Source: Pseudorasbora parva
Taxonomy: Eukaryota; Chordata; Actinopteri; Cypriniformes; Gobionidae
DNA length: 64,000 nucleotides
Direction: 5' to 3'
Assembly: GCF_024679245.1 (NCBI RefSeq)
Contig: NC_090182.1
Location: 30,991,547 to 31,055,546, forward strand
The stretch's first letter is position 1; every line of letters begins with the position of its first letter. Positions 19,646 to 35,923 of the stretch are shown one piece after another. Both the position numbers and the translations under genes were made by a program. The notes beneath the pieces are model-generated. The model was not told where the DNA came from, searched no databases, and saw only the letters and a program-made list of their open reading frames with translations.

Positions 19646-22600
19646 TATATATTTAAGGTAAGGAATTATTTGCTGGAGGACCATATTTGTGCCTTTGGCA
19701 TTACGATGTTTGAAATTTGTAATTCATTCACAGGTAATTCACCTGTGGCGTTATTGCTTGCATCAAAAACTTCTCATTTCTAGAAAGTAACGTACTGGTC
19801 TGGATAAATCTCCTTTATCTCGTTCCCTCTGAGCTTTTCACCTCTGTTCCGTTCCATAGATTCATAGGATATTCATTAGGCTTGATAACGCCGTGCTATT
19901 TGCCTTAGCCTTCATTGTGTTGTATTGTTACTAAAAAGAAGTGTAATGAGAAAACAGTTGATGAGCCAGACATCCTCTCTTTTGCCTGCAGGAGACCTCA
20001 AGGCACCAAAGGAAGTGCTAACTTAAGATAAACCTTACACTGCAATGTGAGGTATAGATAACAAGGTTAACCTAGAGCAAAATGGCTTATCTTTGAGAAA
20101 ACACACCTGTAGTAAGCGGCAAAATGTTTAAGGCACTGCTACAAGTACATTTAGGGTTGAGAGTAGCAGTGGCAACGTGCCTATGGCCAGAATGCAATAA
20201 ATAAATGATTTGAAGTTGAGGGAGAAGCATGCTGCGTCTCTGATGTGGTTCTTCTGCTTGAAACAGTGACATCTTGTCAGCGAGGTGAGATATTCGCCGT
20301 TCGCTGGACACCTCAGATATCTGTGCAGAGTACACAACACAGTCGTTTCGGAGATGGGGTTTCAACTCGGGAAATGTTTTCCATTAAAGCCACAAATGTC
20401 CGTTCGCCGCGGTGACATTATTAAACAAAGCGGGAATTTTGTACAAAAGTGCTTTGGATATCACAAGATACTCCTCACTCACAGCATTGTTCCTGGTGTC
20501 GCCAAAGTCTGCACACAGTGAGAATCCGTGATTACTCCGCACGCTCCAGGGCTGGAGAAGAATAGCGTGGCAGGGGAGACAAAATGAACCTTGTCGGCTG
20601 TTATGTGTTTAAATGACTGCCATCACAAGAGGATGAAATAATCAAAGCTAAATATAAAAGGATATCACCTCGTCCCTGTCAGCCGCCACTCTGCTACACA
20701 TTTTGCAGTGTTCGATATCCCACAAAAGCAACTCTTGAAGAAAGCGGCATTGATTTCATAGGTCCTGTTCCATCCTCGTGCCCTTGTGCCTAGTGCTTGA
20801 CCCACTTATTTTCTCATCTTTCCTGGCTGCCTCATGAGGGTTATGCTTGCCTACTGCTTTTCCCATTACAAAGTGGACGCCTGCCAAGTATCCCGTACAG
20901 CCTCTCTCCGAATGAGTTAGGTGATACCAGCTCAGTTAGTCAACATCATAAATCACCAGACAAATTGACATATGTGCCACAGGAGAGCCGATACTTAAAG
21001 GAGGCTGAAGACCACACGCAGCTACAGAACCTCACGCTCATCACGGCGGCGAATAAATATTGACAAAGCATTAAGTTAAGATATAGCATCAAGCATGGCA
21101 TTTAGCCCATCTCAAGTGGATTGCGCTTAAATACATTAGGTGTGCAATTGCCGCCTTTTCTAATACTTCTGGGTATCCGCGGCTTCTTGCTGCAGTGATG
21201 CAGGACTTCCAACCCCTCCTCTTCTTTAACGATGTCCTAATTTCGTGTAAGGACATGATTTACGCTTCAAAATTATTAATGCACCGCTCTGGGTTAGAAT
21301 TGCTTGCTTTCTCTTTCCAATAAAAATAAAACACAAAAGGTGACTCTTAATCGTGTAGAAATGGCCCATTACCTGTCTTCCAATAAATGCAGTTCTCTGG
21401 GCTTAAACTACCCAATTTTCCATCATAGGGAGATACTTCGGAATAGCATGAGATTTCGTCCAGAGAGCAATAACGCACCCAAATATAGTGTTCATTTATA
21501 GGCTTGTTACACGGTTATGACTTACAGTGCTGTGCAATGAAGACACTAGTAGCATGACACTGGATTACAGTGGGGGGAAAAATGCAAACAACAAAAACAA
21601 TTGGGTGGTTTATTAACCCCTTGTTCGTTTGATTTGGTTATCTCTTGAAGAGTTTAAGATATGATGCTAAGTCCCTTTAAAGGCTGCGGATAAATTTGCA
21701 AAAGGACCAGTGGTTGGCTTGAGGCAGGAGAGATTTCTTTATATATTCCTTGATTATCTCTTCTAAGCTGTGTCCTTTCAGGGCTTTCAAGAGGATAGGT
21801 TTGACTGACACAGAGGAGACGTGGGTTTTCATATCTCTTTTCATTGTGAAAGCAAAAAGGTCTCTTAAAAGCAGCTTAGAATTGTAAATGCAAACATTAC
21901 GTACGTGTTACGTACGTGATGAAACTGTCTTGCATTGGTATGCAAATAGGGTTGTCAGGCAATTAACATTTTTTAATCAAAGTCATTACTTTATTATAAT
22001 ACGGCGGTTTAATTAATCATATTAATCACAGTTAATTGCATGAATCAGTATTTGCCGAGGAAAACCCCCCAAATGAAGATTTTTCATTTATTCATTGTTC
22101 GGCAGTCATTTAATAGATAAGAATGGCTTTATTTGCACTATTATAAACTTCAAAAGTGTGGGGTCAGTAAGATTTATTATTTGTTATTATTTAGTTTTAA
22201 TTCAGCAAGGATGCATACAATTGAAACATGTATAACAAAAAAATGCTGTTCTTTTCAAACCTTATATTTCAAGAATCCTGAAAAAAAGCAGTAGAGATGT
22301 TTACTATGGAAGCTTGTTTAAGCCACATAATAATAATAAATAAATAAAAACATTCTGAGGTAATTTCGAGTTTTGAGCAATTGCGTTTATCAATTCTCAC
22401 TTTACAACTTGCAATAGCGAGTTTATATCACACGATTCAGACTTTATAACTCACAATTGTGATTTTATATCATGCAATTCTGAGGAGGAAAAGGTCAAAA
22501 TTGCGAAATATAAACTTGCAATTATGAGAAAAAAAGTCACCTTTGTGAGATAAAGAGTCGTGATTACCCTTTTTTTAGTGGCGGAAACAAGCTTCTGTTG

Positions 22601-22679
22601 TTTATAACACTGATAACAATAAGACAAGTCTCTTGAGCAGCAAATTATTGAAATGAATTCTGAAGGAATCGTGTGACAC
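19646..22679. other. no recognised gene; scattered repeat words
   Basis: ORFs up to 92 codons show no domain. At 21955-22045 a phrase of 'taatcatattaatcac' type resembles that at 1394-1430. Inverted words 'gcgagtttatatcacac' and 'tcacaattgtgattttatat' at 22380-22480 suggest debris of a small element. Some of this region could be conserved non-coding DNA. Confidence 0.35.
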
Positions 22680-23118
22680 TGTTGCCTGGCTGTCACCAGA
22701 CCAAGCTCGATTTTAGATTGAACATTGGTCTGGGCAGTCCGCTCTGTATTTTCTGCTGGACAAGAGGCGTGATCAGCTAGCATTATTCAAATGACTCTGT
22801 ATGTAATTGGATAGTCCTTCAACCAATCAAACCACAAGAGGCGTGCTCAACGAGCATAATTCAAATGACTTTGCATGCAATTGGATGGTCCTTCAACCAT
22901 TCAGACCACAAGAGGCGTGATCAACGGGCAACGACCAATCACTTCTCTATCCATCCTGTTACACACGCCAATAGCACGCCAGGTGGATAAGCCAGTCTGT
23001 GAGTGTTCCTGCAAAAGTGTAACAGAAGCAGTAGAATAGAATGTACAGGTTTCCAGACTGAGTTGCAGGATGAAATAAAATCGCCGGCAGATCAGGCTGG
23101 GTTTACCCAGTCTAATGA
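22680..23118. repeat. dispersed element with internal 74-bp tandem repeats
   Basis: A unit starting CAAGAGGCGTG begins at 22761, 22835 and 22909, exactly 74 bp apart, each followed by 'attcaaatgactttgcatgc' or a variant. Flanking text ('gcctggctgtcaccagacc', 'caggctgggtttacccag') suggests the tandem lies inside a short DNA transposon; limits are approximate. Confidence 0.6.
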
Positions 23119-25545
23119 CCCAGCTTTGATCACCAAATTAATTGCGTTTTAAAATATATTCAAATAGAAAAGAGTTGTTTTAAATTGTTTTTTTTTTTAT
23201 TCTATTTTTATTGTTTTTACTCCATTAAAAAAAAAAAAAAATTTAATTGAATTTTAAAATATGAAATCTTTACAAAAGTGCACTATTGTAAGTAAAAAGT
23301 TGAAGGATTACAGAGCAATTAGCTGTCACTTGTCTAGAAATTTTAGACAAAGTATAATTAATTGTCTCCATAAGCAACAACACCAATAATTCGTTTAAAC
23401 CAGCAGTTACAGAGAGAGAGTAACTGATTTTTTCTGTATCGCTTCCACGGATAAGTCAATGCAGGGGTGTAATAGGGCAGGAGTATGGGATAATTGTTGT
23501 CTGAATGTACGCCTCCCTTGAGTACAGCACAGAAAAACACTCTTTTTTGCCTTCGCACAGTGATCACGATGCTTTTCATCCGCACAATATCAAAACATGT
23601 TTAAAGGCTCATATTCTGAAGAGGCCATTTGCAAAGAAGTAATATACATATATGAATATAATAATCAACTTTAAGAAACATTCTCAAACTCTACTCAAAG
23701 TGTGGGTAGCAATCTTAAAAGTGATGATTCTTTGTATGCTGCTTGTGAAATCCTTTCTCTATGATCTATTCATTGCTATGGGATTTGCATTTGGATTTGA
23801 GCAGGATTTCAGTAAAGAGTATGATCACTCGCTTTGCTGGTTAAATGTTTAAAGAAGACATGCAATTTGAGTTGGTGCCGAGCTCATCAATATGAAATTG
23901 GTGCAGAGCTGAGAGGGAAAAAAATAGAATGAGACAGCCTGACACACCTCCTTTCCAAATCCAGACTCAATCCATTTTCTGAATCCTCCACCTGTCAAGA
24001 TTAGAAATTGTGTGGAGACAAAACTTCTTACATGGATTTTGGCTTGCCTTTGAACATGACGTCTAGAGACAGGGGAAAATAAGAGTTCATCCGTGCTGTG
24101 ATGTCACGCTTCCTATTCTGATTCCACTCGGCATATGGACATAATGAAAAGGTCACCAGAAAGTGGCAGCCAAGCATGAGTTTTTTGGAATAGACATGAA
24201 TCCGTGTGGGCCTGTTGTGATACAGAAGGGGTTAACGGTAATGGGTTTGTGCAATTTTGCTAATTGCTTTATATTATATCCACATGCTTTAGAAATGTGA
24301 TCTTTTCGCATAGATATGAAGGGGGCTGCTCAAAGAAATCTCGATCTCTGTCATGTCCAGTAAAATTAGCATTCTAAGGTGTGGGTCTCAGCTATATTAG
24401 TATGGATACATTGCATCTGCACTTATAAAAGACAATTTGTTCGGAATTGAAACTTGATATCACTTACAGTCCCACAAAAGCAGATGAAAATGCAGTCAGC
24501 GTTCATTTTTTTTTTGGGCATATAGGGAAGCATATTTTCCTATTCCCTATAGAGTTCTGCATATAAATTAGTTAGGCTACACTGTTACAATACGCATTTT
24601 TATATATTGATGGAATATATATTACCTCAGCCGTTCGGTTTAGGTAAAAATGATACAAATGCCTAGCTTGGAGAAATAGATGGCCGTGACACATTGATCC
24701 ATTTCATTTTAGTTGCTTTCCATGCATTTTTTTTCCAGGAAAACACACACTTAACTTAGGTGGTTATGATTTGTAGATGCCGTTACTCGTAAGAAATTTG
24801 AGCCGCGGTAAATTACGGCGCACAGTCGTCCTGGGGGTTGAACCTCATGCATAATTCTTGTCAAATGCTAATGACCACCTGATAGTTAAAAGAGGTTATA
24901 AAAGAAGCCCTACACTATACTGTCATTTTATATCAGCAATATGTGTCATTGTAGTTTTGATGCCATCAATCACTGATTAGTTATAGTTCTGCTTGAGCAC
25001 AGCAGGGCAAGCACAAATCAAATGTCAGCACTCGCTAGTAATTTCTAAAGACTGTCAAAGGCCAACGCAGTCTCATCAAGTCCTACGGGAGATAAAAGGC
25101 ATATGGCAATGGACGGAGACGAAACATCCGTTGTGTTGACAGATTTCATCACAAGTGACTTTAGCACACCTACAAGGCGCTCGTATCGGGCCATCGTGCC
25201 CTCTGTGAACAATGAGAGTGATGAATCTGCCGTTATGGGCTTTCATGATGCCACAGGGGCCAATCCATGGGAACAGCCGTTAAAATAACACACCACATGA
25301 CTGGGCCTTTTTAACAAGCTCAGAGACACGAGTTCAGAGAGGGGTTGTGCGGAACGAGGGTCCCAGCTACGCATTTGTGTCTAAAAGCCATACGTCCTGC
25401 TGCTCCCTGCTGACTTCCACCATCAGAGTAGTTCATCCATCGCGGTGTACCGGTCCAACACAAAATGATCTTAAGGTTAGAGCTTTCGTTTTTAATTATT
25501 TATTCTTTATTATTATCTTTTTCCACCAATGCTTTCCCTCAAGGT
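23119..25545. other. no recognised gene or element
   Basis: Poly(T) and poly(A) patches at 23189 and 23227, otherwise mixed sequence. The 61-82-codon ORFs at 23652, 25103 and 25347 carry no domain. Confidence 0.35.
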
Positions 25546-25548
25546 ATG

Positions 25549-25555
25549 TATGTGT

Positions 25556-25586
<31 letters not shown>

Positions 25587-25587
25587 G
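25549..25587. repeat. (TG)n followed by a G run
   Basis: About 11 TG units run into 18 consecutive G. Such G runs can form four-stranded structures and are prone to sequencing error. Confidence 0.9.
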
Positions 25588-25864
25588 ACATATGAGGACA
25601 CAAATGTGTATAATGACATGGGTATGACGTAGGTATTACAAGGAGAGGGTGAAATATGAGGACACTGGCCATGTCCTCACTTTTTAAAATGCTTATAAAT
25701 CATACAGGTAGTATGTACTTACTTTTTTTAAAGTAAAAATGCAGAATGTCTCCTGTGATGGGTAGGTTAAGGGATAGGGGCAGTATAAGGGGATAGAAAA
25801 TAAGGTTTGTACAGTATAAAAACCATTACGCCTATGGAATGTCCCCATACGTCACAAAAACAAA

Positions 25865-25983
<119 letters not shown>

Positions 25984-26589
25984 GAGTTTGGTCGTCAATA
26001 AGGATTTCAAAGTCAAAAACAGGTCATAACTGCTAAAGTTGTTAATCAGTATTTTTGTCTTGTTTTCATGAAAAATCCAAGCATCCTTGAAACAAGATAT
26101 AAGTTTACATAAGAAGCACAGTTATGTAAGATAATAAGACTTGTTGAATATATTTAGCTGAAGGCTGAACTTGTTTAAAACTTAGTTTTTTTGTTTTAGA
26201 CAAGGGAAAGTTTTTTATTTTATTTTTAGAGTAAGAATAATACACTTAATTAACAGTATATATTCTCTGAAATCCAAACTTAATAACGTAAGCATACTGT
26301 ATGTCCCCAAATTAGCATATTTTGTTCTTACTTTAAACCTACGCCACATTTGATTTATTCTTAAAACAAGAAAAAAAGAAAAAAAAAAAAAAAACGATAA
26401 GAATAATTCAAGCGAAAATAATAAATCAGATATTAATAACTTAATACCTGCTTCTCAGGTTACTTTATGATTAACATTATCTGGCAGAAAGTCCTGAGCA
26501 ATTTTACTTCTCAAGAAGCTTCTCAAGAAAACAAAACAAATTTTATTTTACAGTGTCCTTTACAAACTTACCGCAGTAGTAACAGTAAA

Positions 26590-26842
26590 TTAAGCATACT
26601 TATATGCAACTCACCCTAAACCAAACCCTAATGCTGCCCTAACCCTATAAGTACATGTAGTTAATGACTATTACTCAGTACTTAAAATATATAATTACAC
26701 TGTAACTATGCAGTGTTTGTGTAACCCTTTATTTGAAGGTGTCTGTCTTAGAGTATAATTATGCGTTTAAGTACTGTATAATAATAATTAACTGCATGTA
26801 GTAATAGGGTTTGGTTTAGGGTTAGTTGCATGTAATTATGCA
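26590..26842. repeat. small inverted-repeat element
   Basis: The left arm 'caactcaccctaaaccaaac' (about 26608) and the right arm 'gtttggtttagggttagttg' (about 26808) are near-complements, with further pairing of 'acatgtagttaatgac' against 'attaactgcatgtagt'. No ORF. Confidence 0.6.
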
Positions 26843-28516
26843 TAACATTAATATAGTAACTAAATGTATTATGTGTAACAAGGGCCACTGTGAGGAAACA
26901 ATATTTTTTTGCACTGAATGTTTGTACGGCTTCTCTGATATTCACATTATAGATGTCATTGTCCAAGTCTTTGTCTTTCGTACTCAAAGGACTGAAATGG
27001 AAGGTCCAATATAATCAAATCACAGAAAGCTCTGTATTCAGATGCACAATGCCCGAGCAGAAATATGGTGCCGCATTGTTCATCTATTGGCATCAGCTGA
27101 TGAGCTAATCTCTTTGAAGCCATTCTCCTTTCATCGCAGGCAGCCAAAATAAAGACGGCCAAATTCACACCAAACTTACAATTGCAGAAGCCAGCAGTGT
27201 AGAAAAAATCTATTAATTAAAGGTAAACACAGAGGAGCCGAGAAATAACTGGAAGGACCCATGGGGCATCGGCATTTGTAAGTATTAATGGTGCCGTTGT
27301 GTAAGACAGCCCACAAATGTTCTTTGAAAATATGGAGCAGATTCTTTGCTTTATAAGTTCCACTTTTGTTCTTTGTCGTCTTCATCTTCTTTTCTGCTTC
27401 TGTTTAACAAGCTCAACAGCAATAATAATGTATGTTGTATTAGAACAAAGCATTATTTTCGAGCCATCATTATAAACCGACATACAAACCATCATTATTA
27501 ATTCATCCATGGACACAAACGTCTCCAAACTGCCTTTTTGCACAGCAATTTACCTCACATCAGAGGAGTTTTCAGAAAATTGTCCAGGTAGATTGAGCAT
27601 AGGCTTTAAAAGCCTATCAAGAAAATTGCTGGGCTTGTTCACTGACCTTAGCTGTTCTGTACCGCGACCAAGTTTTGACTGTTACTTGGCGTGCATGCGC
27701 GTGCTCTGATCCTTGCCTTTAATAATGCTCTCCTGCACACCTACACTTGCTGGGCTTAAGCAGGCTTTCCACAAAGCCATCCTGACATGATTGATTGGAG
27801 TATAACCTGCCAAATGCATGGCTTTGATAGCTGTGATGTCAGTGATGTATTGCTGCATTATCTGATTGCATCACCCAGCTGAACTGAAACAATGCATTCG
27901 GTTCGGCCCTGAAGAATGTGCTGCGAGAGCATTAAGTGTTGATTTGGCCATTTAAAATAGAAAAAAAGAAGAAGAATGAATCCAATATCATTGACTGAGG
28001 CTGGCCAGTTTTTATTCTTTGTTTGTTTTTGTTTTTATGTGCAATATAGGGATACAAAAGATCATTTGATATATTATTAATTATTCGGGATTATCAATAT
28101 TTTCCTGATAATATTTTTATATAATATCCAGTACAAATAATTTGTAGTACAATTGCAAAATAATTGCCAATAGCATAACTATCTTCAAGGCACAATATCT
28201 AAGATTCTGGATTCAAATATCCAAAACCAACAGTTATTTTGTTGACTTAAATGTTATCCCAAATGTTTCCAACAATGATTAAATCCAGAGAAATAAGCTA
28301 TTTTAACCAGGACACGGATTGTGTCTGTGCCTCGCCTATCAGTGCCATCATAACCGTTTTACCCGTGTTACCCTCGAGTTCCAGTTTTATTTTGTAGAAA
28401 CTATGGAAACTTTAATATATCATGTGTTTTATTAGACAGGTGAGCAACTGTTTGAATACATTCATCGACAGAAAGCTAATAATTTTTACATAGCTCAACA
28501 CATTTAGTCGTATCGT
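26843..28516. other. no recognised gene or element
   Basis: AT-rich sequence with ORFs under 71 codons, none with a domain. Confidence 0.35.
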
Positions 28517-28520
28517 TTAA

Positions 28521-29184
28521 CTCTTTCACCACCAGCGTTTTAAAAAAAAGTTGCCAGCCACCGCCAGGGTTTTTGACAATTTTCAACAAAATTTAATAGC
28601 CCATAGAATATTTTGTTTAATGAATATCTGAGCATGCAATATATCAAAATAAAGAACTGACCCTCTTCTTTTAAACAAAAACCCCATTTTATTCTAGCTT
28701 CATGCATTCCTTTTTTATCAACACTTGAATATGGGTAGGTTTCATAAAAAAAGCAAGATTTTCAACAAAAAGCTGAGAAAATCAAATTTTTGTGAAAGAC
28801 TGTTTCCATATCAGATTCAGAGCGATGATCAAACACAGATGGAGGAGGTCAAGTCCATCAACACCCCTAATGCTTACACAGTCCTGTAGCTCATCCTGGG
28901 TCCACATTTCATTCAGTAACATTGCATAGTTTTGATTCATATGCTGTTTAATGAGGACGATCACGTTATTTTTAATATGCATTTGATTACATGCGATCGC
29001 TCGCTTCACTGCGTCTTCCTCACGTGTGTTTTGATCAGGAGATTCAGTACTCTCATTCAGAAGATGCGCAATAGCGCCCCCTAGCGCCCGACAGTGAAAA
29101 CACGGAAACCCAGAAAATTCCGTTATTGGCCTGGAAGCGTTTTCTCACAAATAACGGAAATTTCCGTGTTTGGTGGGGAAAGAG
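28521..29184. mobile_element. non-autonomous DNA transposon, TTAA target, CTCTTTC ends, copy 1
   Basis: TTAA at 28517-28520 and 29185-29188 flank ends CTCTTTCACC and GGGGAAAGAG (inverted match 9 of 10). It contains 'gcaatagcgccccctagcg' near the right end. Copy 2 at 47817-48428 carries the same internal words in reverse orientation. No transposase. TTAA duplication suggests piggyBac or Kolobok mobilisation. Confidence 0.65.
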
Positions 29185-29377
29185 TTAAATCTTGTTTCCT
29201 TGTTTTGCCATGCCTAATTTCGATCTCGCTTACTGCATTGTGCAACAAGTGTCTTATTGCAACCGTCGAGCGAACACACAAAGTAGCATTATAACATAAC
29301 TTTCAACACTCAATGTATCTGAAATGATAAAACAGTGCTGTTACCCCACATATGGGGTTTATAATAAAAGCTCCGCA

Positions 29378-29460
29378 AAATCAAGGCATAATCAAACTAA
29401 ACCTTTGTTTTGAATAAGCGATCTCTAGCGGCAAACAAAATGCAAATTTTGGCTTTAATA
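29378..29460. repeat. short dispersed repeat ('gccctctagtgg' type), copy 2
   Basis: Shares 'aatcaaactaaacctttg' and 'ttttgaataagcgatctcta' with 9775-9875, diverged. Confidence 0.45.
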
Positions 29461-30129
29461 ATTATCAGACATACTGTACATATTTTCTTATAGATTTTAA
29501 ATGGGTTTTAAAATATGTATTTCACCCCTCCTTATTTTAGGGAGGGGTCCTTAGAAATGGGATCATCTTAATATGGTGATCACAAACTTTTTCAGATCCC
29601 ATGATGTAGTTACTTTTTTGCCTAGTAAATCAGGTTTATTGCAGTTACTTTAATGCTGATAATAAGAACGTCAATGTCACAGACAATGTGACCTTATTCG
29701 AAAAGAATTCTTGTTTCATAATAAATATTAAATGAGTACTATCATCTTCTCTTTATAGCAGTACAATATTTCTTGCAAACCTTTTCAGCTTCATAAATGC
29801 GGCTCCTACGGTGAGACTTGTGTCGGTGTAATTTGAAGAAGAAAAAAAAAAATCCTTAGGAATAAACTCAGAACCAGCTGGCTTGTGTCCAGCTGGGTGA
29901 ATGTGATTTCATTAAGTACAACATGTTCCTGTACAACATCTTTGTTGATCCTGGAACAACATTCCAATCAGCCAGTCAGAGACTGGAAGTTTTACAGTTT
30001 ATATCATGTTTAGGCTTACAACCTGGGTAAGGTTCTTTCTAGGTCAGTGTTATTTACCCATCTTTTCCCTCTGGTTTTAGGGATGACTTATGGCTGGGGT
30101 TAGGTTTAGGGGTAGGGATAGAGGACTTG
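29461..30129. other. no recognised gene
   Basis: Mixed AT-rich sequence without ORFs of note. Confidence 0.35.
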
Positions 30130-31128
30130 GGGCCAGATTTACCAACAGCTAACACCAGCACAAACCCTGTGTTGCCCTTAAAAAGCTACTGTCAGGAGTT
30201 ACTGAAGATACGCAGTGAAAAATGTGCACTGAAAAGGAGTGGACACTGTAATTTTTGTGGCTTACCTTATTGCATATGCATTTGTAGTTTCCCTTTCAGA
30301 TGCAAAATTAATGGGAGGAGAGTATCATGCAAGGTGATTTACTAAGGTTTGCACTCATCAATTTGCAACTCAGTCTCACTCCCAACTCATCACATATTGA
30401 TGCTTGGTCAGGACCCCTCTGCATCTCTTTTTAACACACGTTGTACCCCTTTAGCGTATTTTTTTAACAAACAGGGTGCTCCATTCATTTCAATTGTTTG
30501 CCTAATGTGTCAGATCAAGACTCATTTAATTCTTTCCATTTGTAAAAGTAGACATGATTTTATGAATATTTATAGGCTATATTTTGGAGCAACTAACCCA
30601 GCTCCTGCCCTAAACCTACTCACTTCTCAACAATATAAAACACATAACAGGCTAAAAGTACAGGTCACAGGGTTGCAAAAACTGACCAAAAGAGTATAAA
30701 AGTATTAACTCATGTTGCATTCCAAGTCTTCTGAAGTCATACAATGTCTTCATGTAAAGAACAGAGTTGATCTTAATAATTTAATCGCTGAAATGATGAT
30801 CCCGCCACTCTGTGAATGCACTCATTCATATCTCATTGAAATTATACACATGACTCTTTAGCATGACGCAATCGGTCACAAGACACGCGAGAGCCAATGG
30901 CATTTCACAATCAATGCTGACGTAATTTCACTATGAAATATTACGTAATGTTTCTTCCTGCGGTAATTTTTAAAATTTGATTTGTGCATGATCTTCAGCG
31001 GATGGAGCCGCTTTTGAGGATTTTCTTCAAACAAATCAATAGTTTGTCCGCGGAACACTTGGAATATTTGTACTATTGGAATAACTTGTGCCTGCAGTCG
31101 TATCTTCCCGTTATACCCTGTGTTTTAT

Positions 31129-31161
<33 letters not shown>

Positions 31162-32276
31162 CTTTATTTATATAGCACTTTTACAACAACGATTGTTTCA
31201 AAGCAGCTTCACAGTGTTAAACAGGATACTATTGCAACAAAATTTTATTCGGCTGTACCGTCGCTCCGGAGAAAAACAGTGATGTTATCAGCTTATTATA
31301 ATTTATCAATGAGCGACAATGTTGGCAGATCAGTATTATATTTTATAGAATTAAATAAGACCTAATTAATTGATTTTATTTGTATATTTAGTTGAATAAC
31401 TTGGATCATAATTTTAGTGTCCTCAACTGAGCAAGCCAAGCCAAAGGCGACAGTGGCAAGGAACCAAAACTCCATCGGGGCATGATGGAGAAAAATAAAC
31501 CTTGGGAGAAACCAGACTCAGTCGAGGTGCCAGTTCTCCTCTGGCCTATTAATAAACAGTGTATGATTATTATTCTGGCAACCTTGCAGGTCAGAAATTA
31601 TATTAGATTGGAATATTCAAAATTTCTGGGTATCACGCAAGAGACGGGGTTATTTAGGATGGCGTGCTGGTGAGGCAAATTCACAGGAGACACCAATTGA
31701 CACGGTATCAGCAGACACTCCAGAATGAGCTGGACATGTCCAGACGCAGGTCCACCATCCGATCCGGACACAGCTTGGATCCGGCCGACTGCAGTATAAT
31801 GCACAAATGGGTAGGTTTAAGGATGGGATGGGGTTGACTTACATGTAAAAGCGTGTCTAACATGTAAATAAAAATAAATGTAAATAAAAATACACTCCAA
31901 CATGTCATATTGGCAAAATCATAACGCCATGTATAATTTCATCATGATCATATGCCCATTGAATTGGTTTCCCATTGAAATTAATAAAGCAGCCAGCTCG
32001 TCGAAAAATGATGCTAAAGGGGTACCCTGTGTGTTAAAATGTGATCCAGAGGGGTCCTAACCAAGGGTCAATATGTGACGAGTTGGGAGTGAGACTGTGT
32101 TGCAATTTGCTGATTTTTGAACCATTATTTACAGCCCAAAAATGCACATATTGCATTGCATTTCATTAGAAGAGTTGTTGGCGTTGTCGGTAGATCAAGT
32201 GCAGAACTTTCCAATCCCACTGTCTCCTGTTTTGCAATTGCGCTCTCACTTTAATTCTGCTTAGTAAATCTAGCCC
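30130..32276. mobile_element. large foldback DNA element, about 2.15 kb
   Basis: The ends read GGGCCAGATTTACCAA and, inverted, GGGCTAGATTTACTAA. Long imperfect inner arms follow: 30375-30460 ('cagtctcactcccaactcat', 'ggacccctct', 'taacacac', 'acccctttagc') is complementary to 32015-32095. The centre contains a copy of the (ATCA)n-headed dispersed repeat (31126-31803), so at least one insertion followed. No transposase is visible, and no clear target duplication was found. Confidence 0.65.
31126..31803. repeat. dispersed repeat with (ATCA)n head, copy 2
   Basis: Longer copy of the repeat at 8945-9440, starting with about eight TCAA tetramers. It extends past the end of copy 1 through 'gtccaccatccgatccgg' and 'gatccggccgactgcagt'. 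It lies inside the foldback element 30130-32276. Confidence 0.7.
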
Positions 32277-34758
<2,482 letters not shown>

Positions 34759-35165
34759 TCGTGTGAAGCTTGTTGTCTTCTCAGCAGTCTAATGGCATCC
34801 TGATTGGTATCTGTTTCACAGCAAATGTTTCATTCCTACAAATGCTCTGCTATTTTCTCAATTGGTGCAATTAATCTTGTCCAAACATTGCAGTTCCTGT
34901 CATCTGACACTCTTAGCCGGTCACGACCGATGTCAGCTTTCATTACATTTTTGAAGGTTTTAAGGATCCCTCAGGGTGTCGATTTACCATTTTCTGAAAA
35001 TGCAGCTCCTTATTTTTTTTATTTTTTTTGTAAGAGTGGGCGATACCACTTGTTTTGCTTTTGATCCAAGACCAAGACCTCTGTTAAATGGAAGGTTTCT
35101 GTGATTTCTGCAGATAAAATGTATAATTATAGTCAACTAGCCTTCTGTCATTATTGACATTGAAG

Positions 35166-35470
35166 GGTTTACTCACCCTCATGTTATTCCAAACCCCGAA
35201 GACCTACGTTCATCTTCGGAACACAAATGAAGATTTTTTTTGATGAAATCTGTGAGCCCTCTGATCCTGACTTAGACAGCAATTTAATTAACGCTTACAA
35301 GGTCCAAAAAGGTAGTAAAGGCATCGTTAAAATAGTCCATGTGACAGTGGTTCTTTTTGTTTGTTCAGAGAGCTCTCGGATTTCATCAAAATATCTTAAT
35401 TTGTCTTCAGGGTGAGGAATCAATGAAATAATTTTTCTTTTCTTTTTTGGGGGGTGAACTAACCATTTAA
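35166..35470. mobile_element. short non-autonomous transposon ('GGGTTTACTCACCC' type)
   Basis: The left end AGGGTTTACTCACCC and the right end GGGGTGAACTAACCAT are near-complements, followed at the right by TTAA (35467-35470) and preceded at the left by TTGA. I recognise the text as a widespread cyprinid family. No transposase. Confidence 0.6.
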
Positions 35471-35762
35471 ACTGCCGATTATCAGACTCCTTTTTCTTTA
35501 TTAACATACATTTTCATTTAGTAACAACAATTCAGTTATCAGTAATGGAAGGAAACAACACATAAGCACATCACATTGGCTTCATAATTAGTTAAAATTA
35601 AAAAAAACAATGATGATGATGATGATTACTCTGTCATCACCTGCAAGCACAGATCTCTCTGTTTGAAAGTGTTTGAAATCTTTTTTAAAGAGCAGAAAGA
35701 GACAAACTTCATATCACAAACTTTTTTATTTCTTCTTCAAACCAAAGGGGCTATACAGATTC

Positions 35763-35864
<102 letters not shown>

Positions 35865-35923
35865 AAAGCACTTGTGGCACAATGCATTTGTAGTACAATG
35901 TTAATTAGTACAGCAAATCATTT

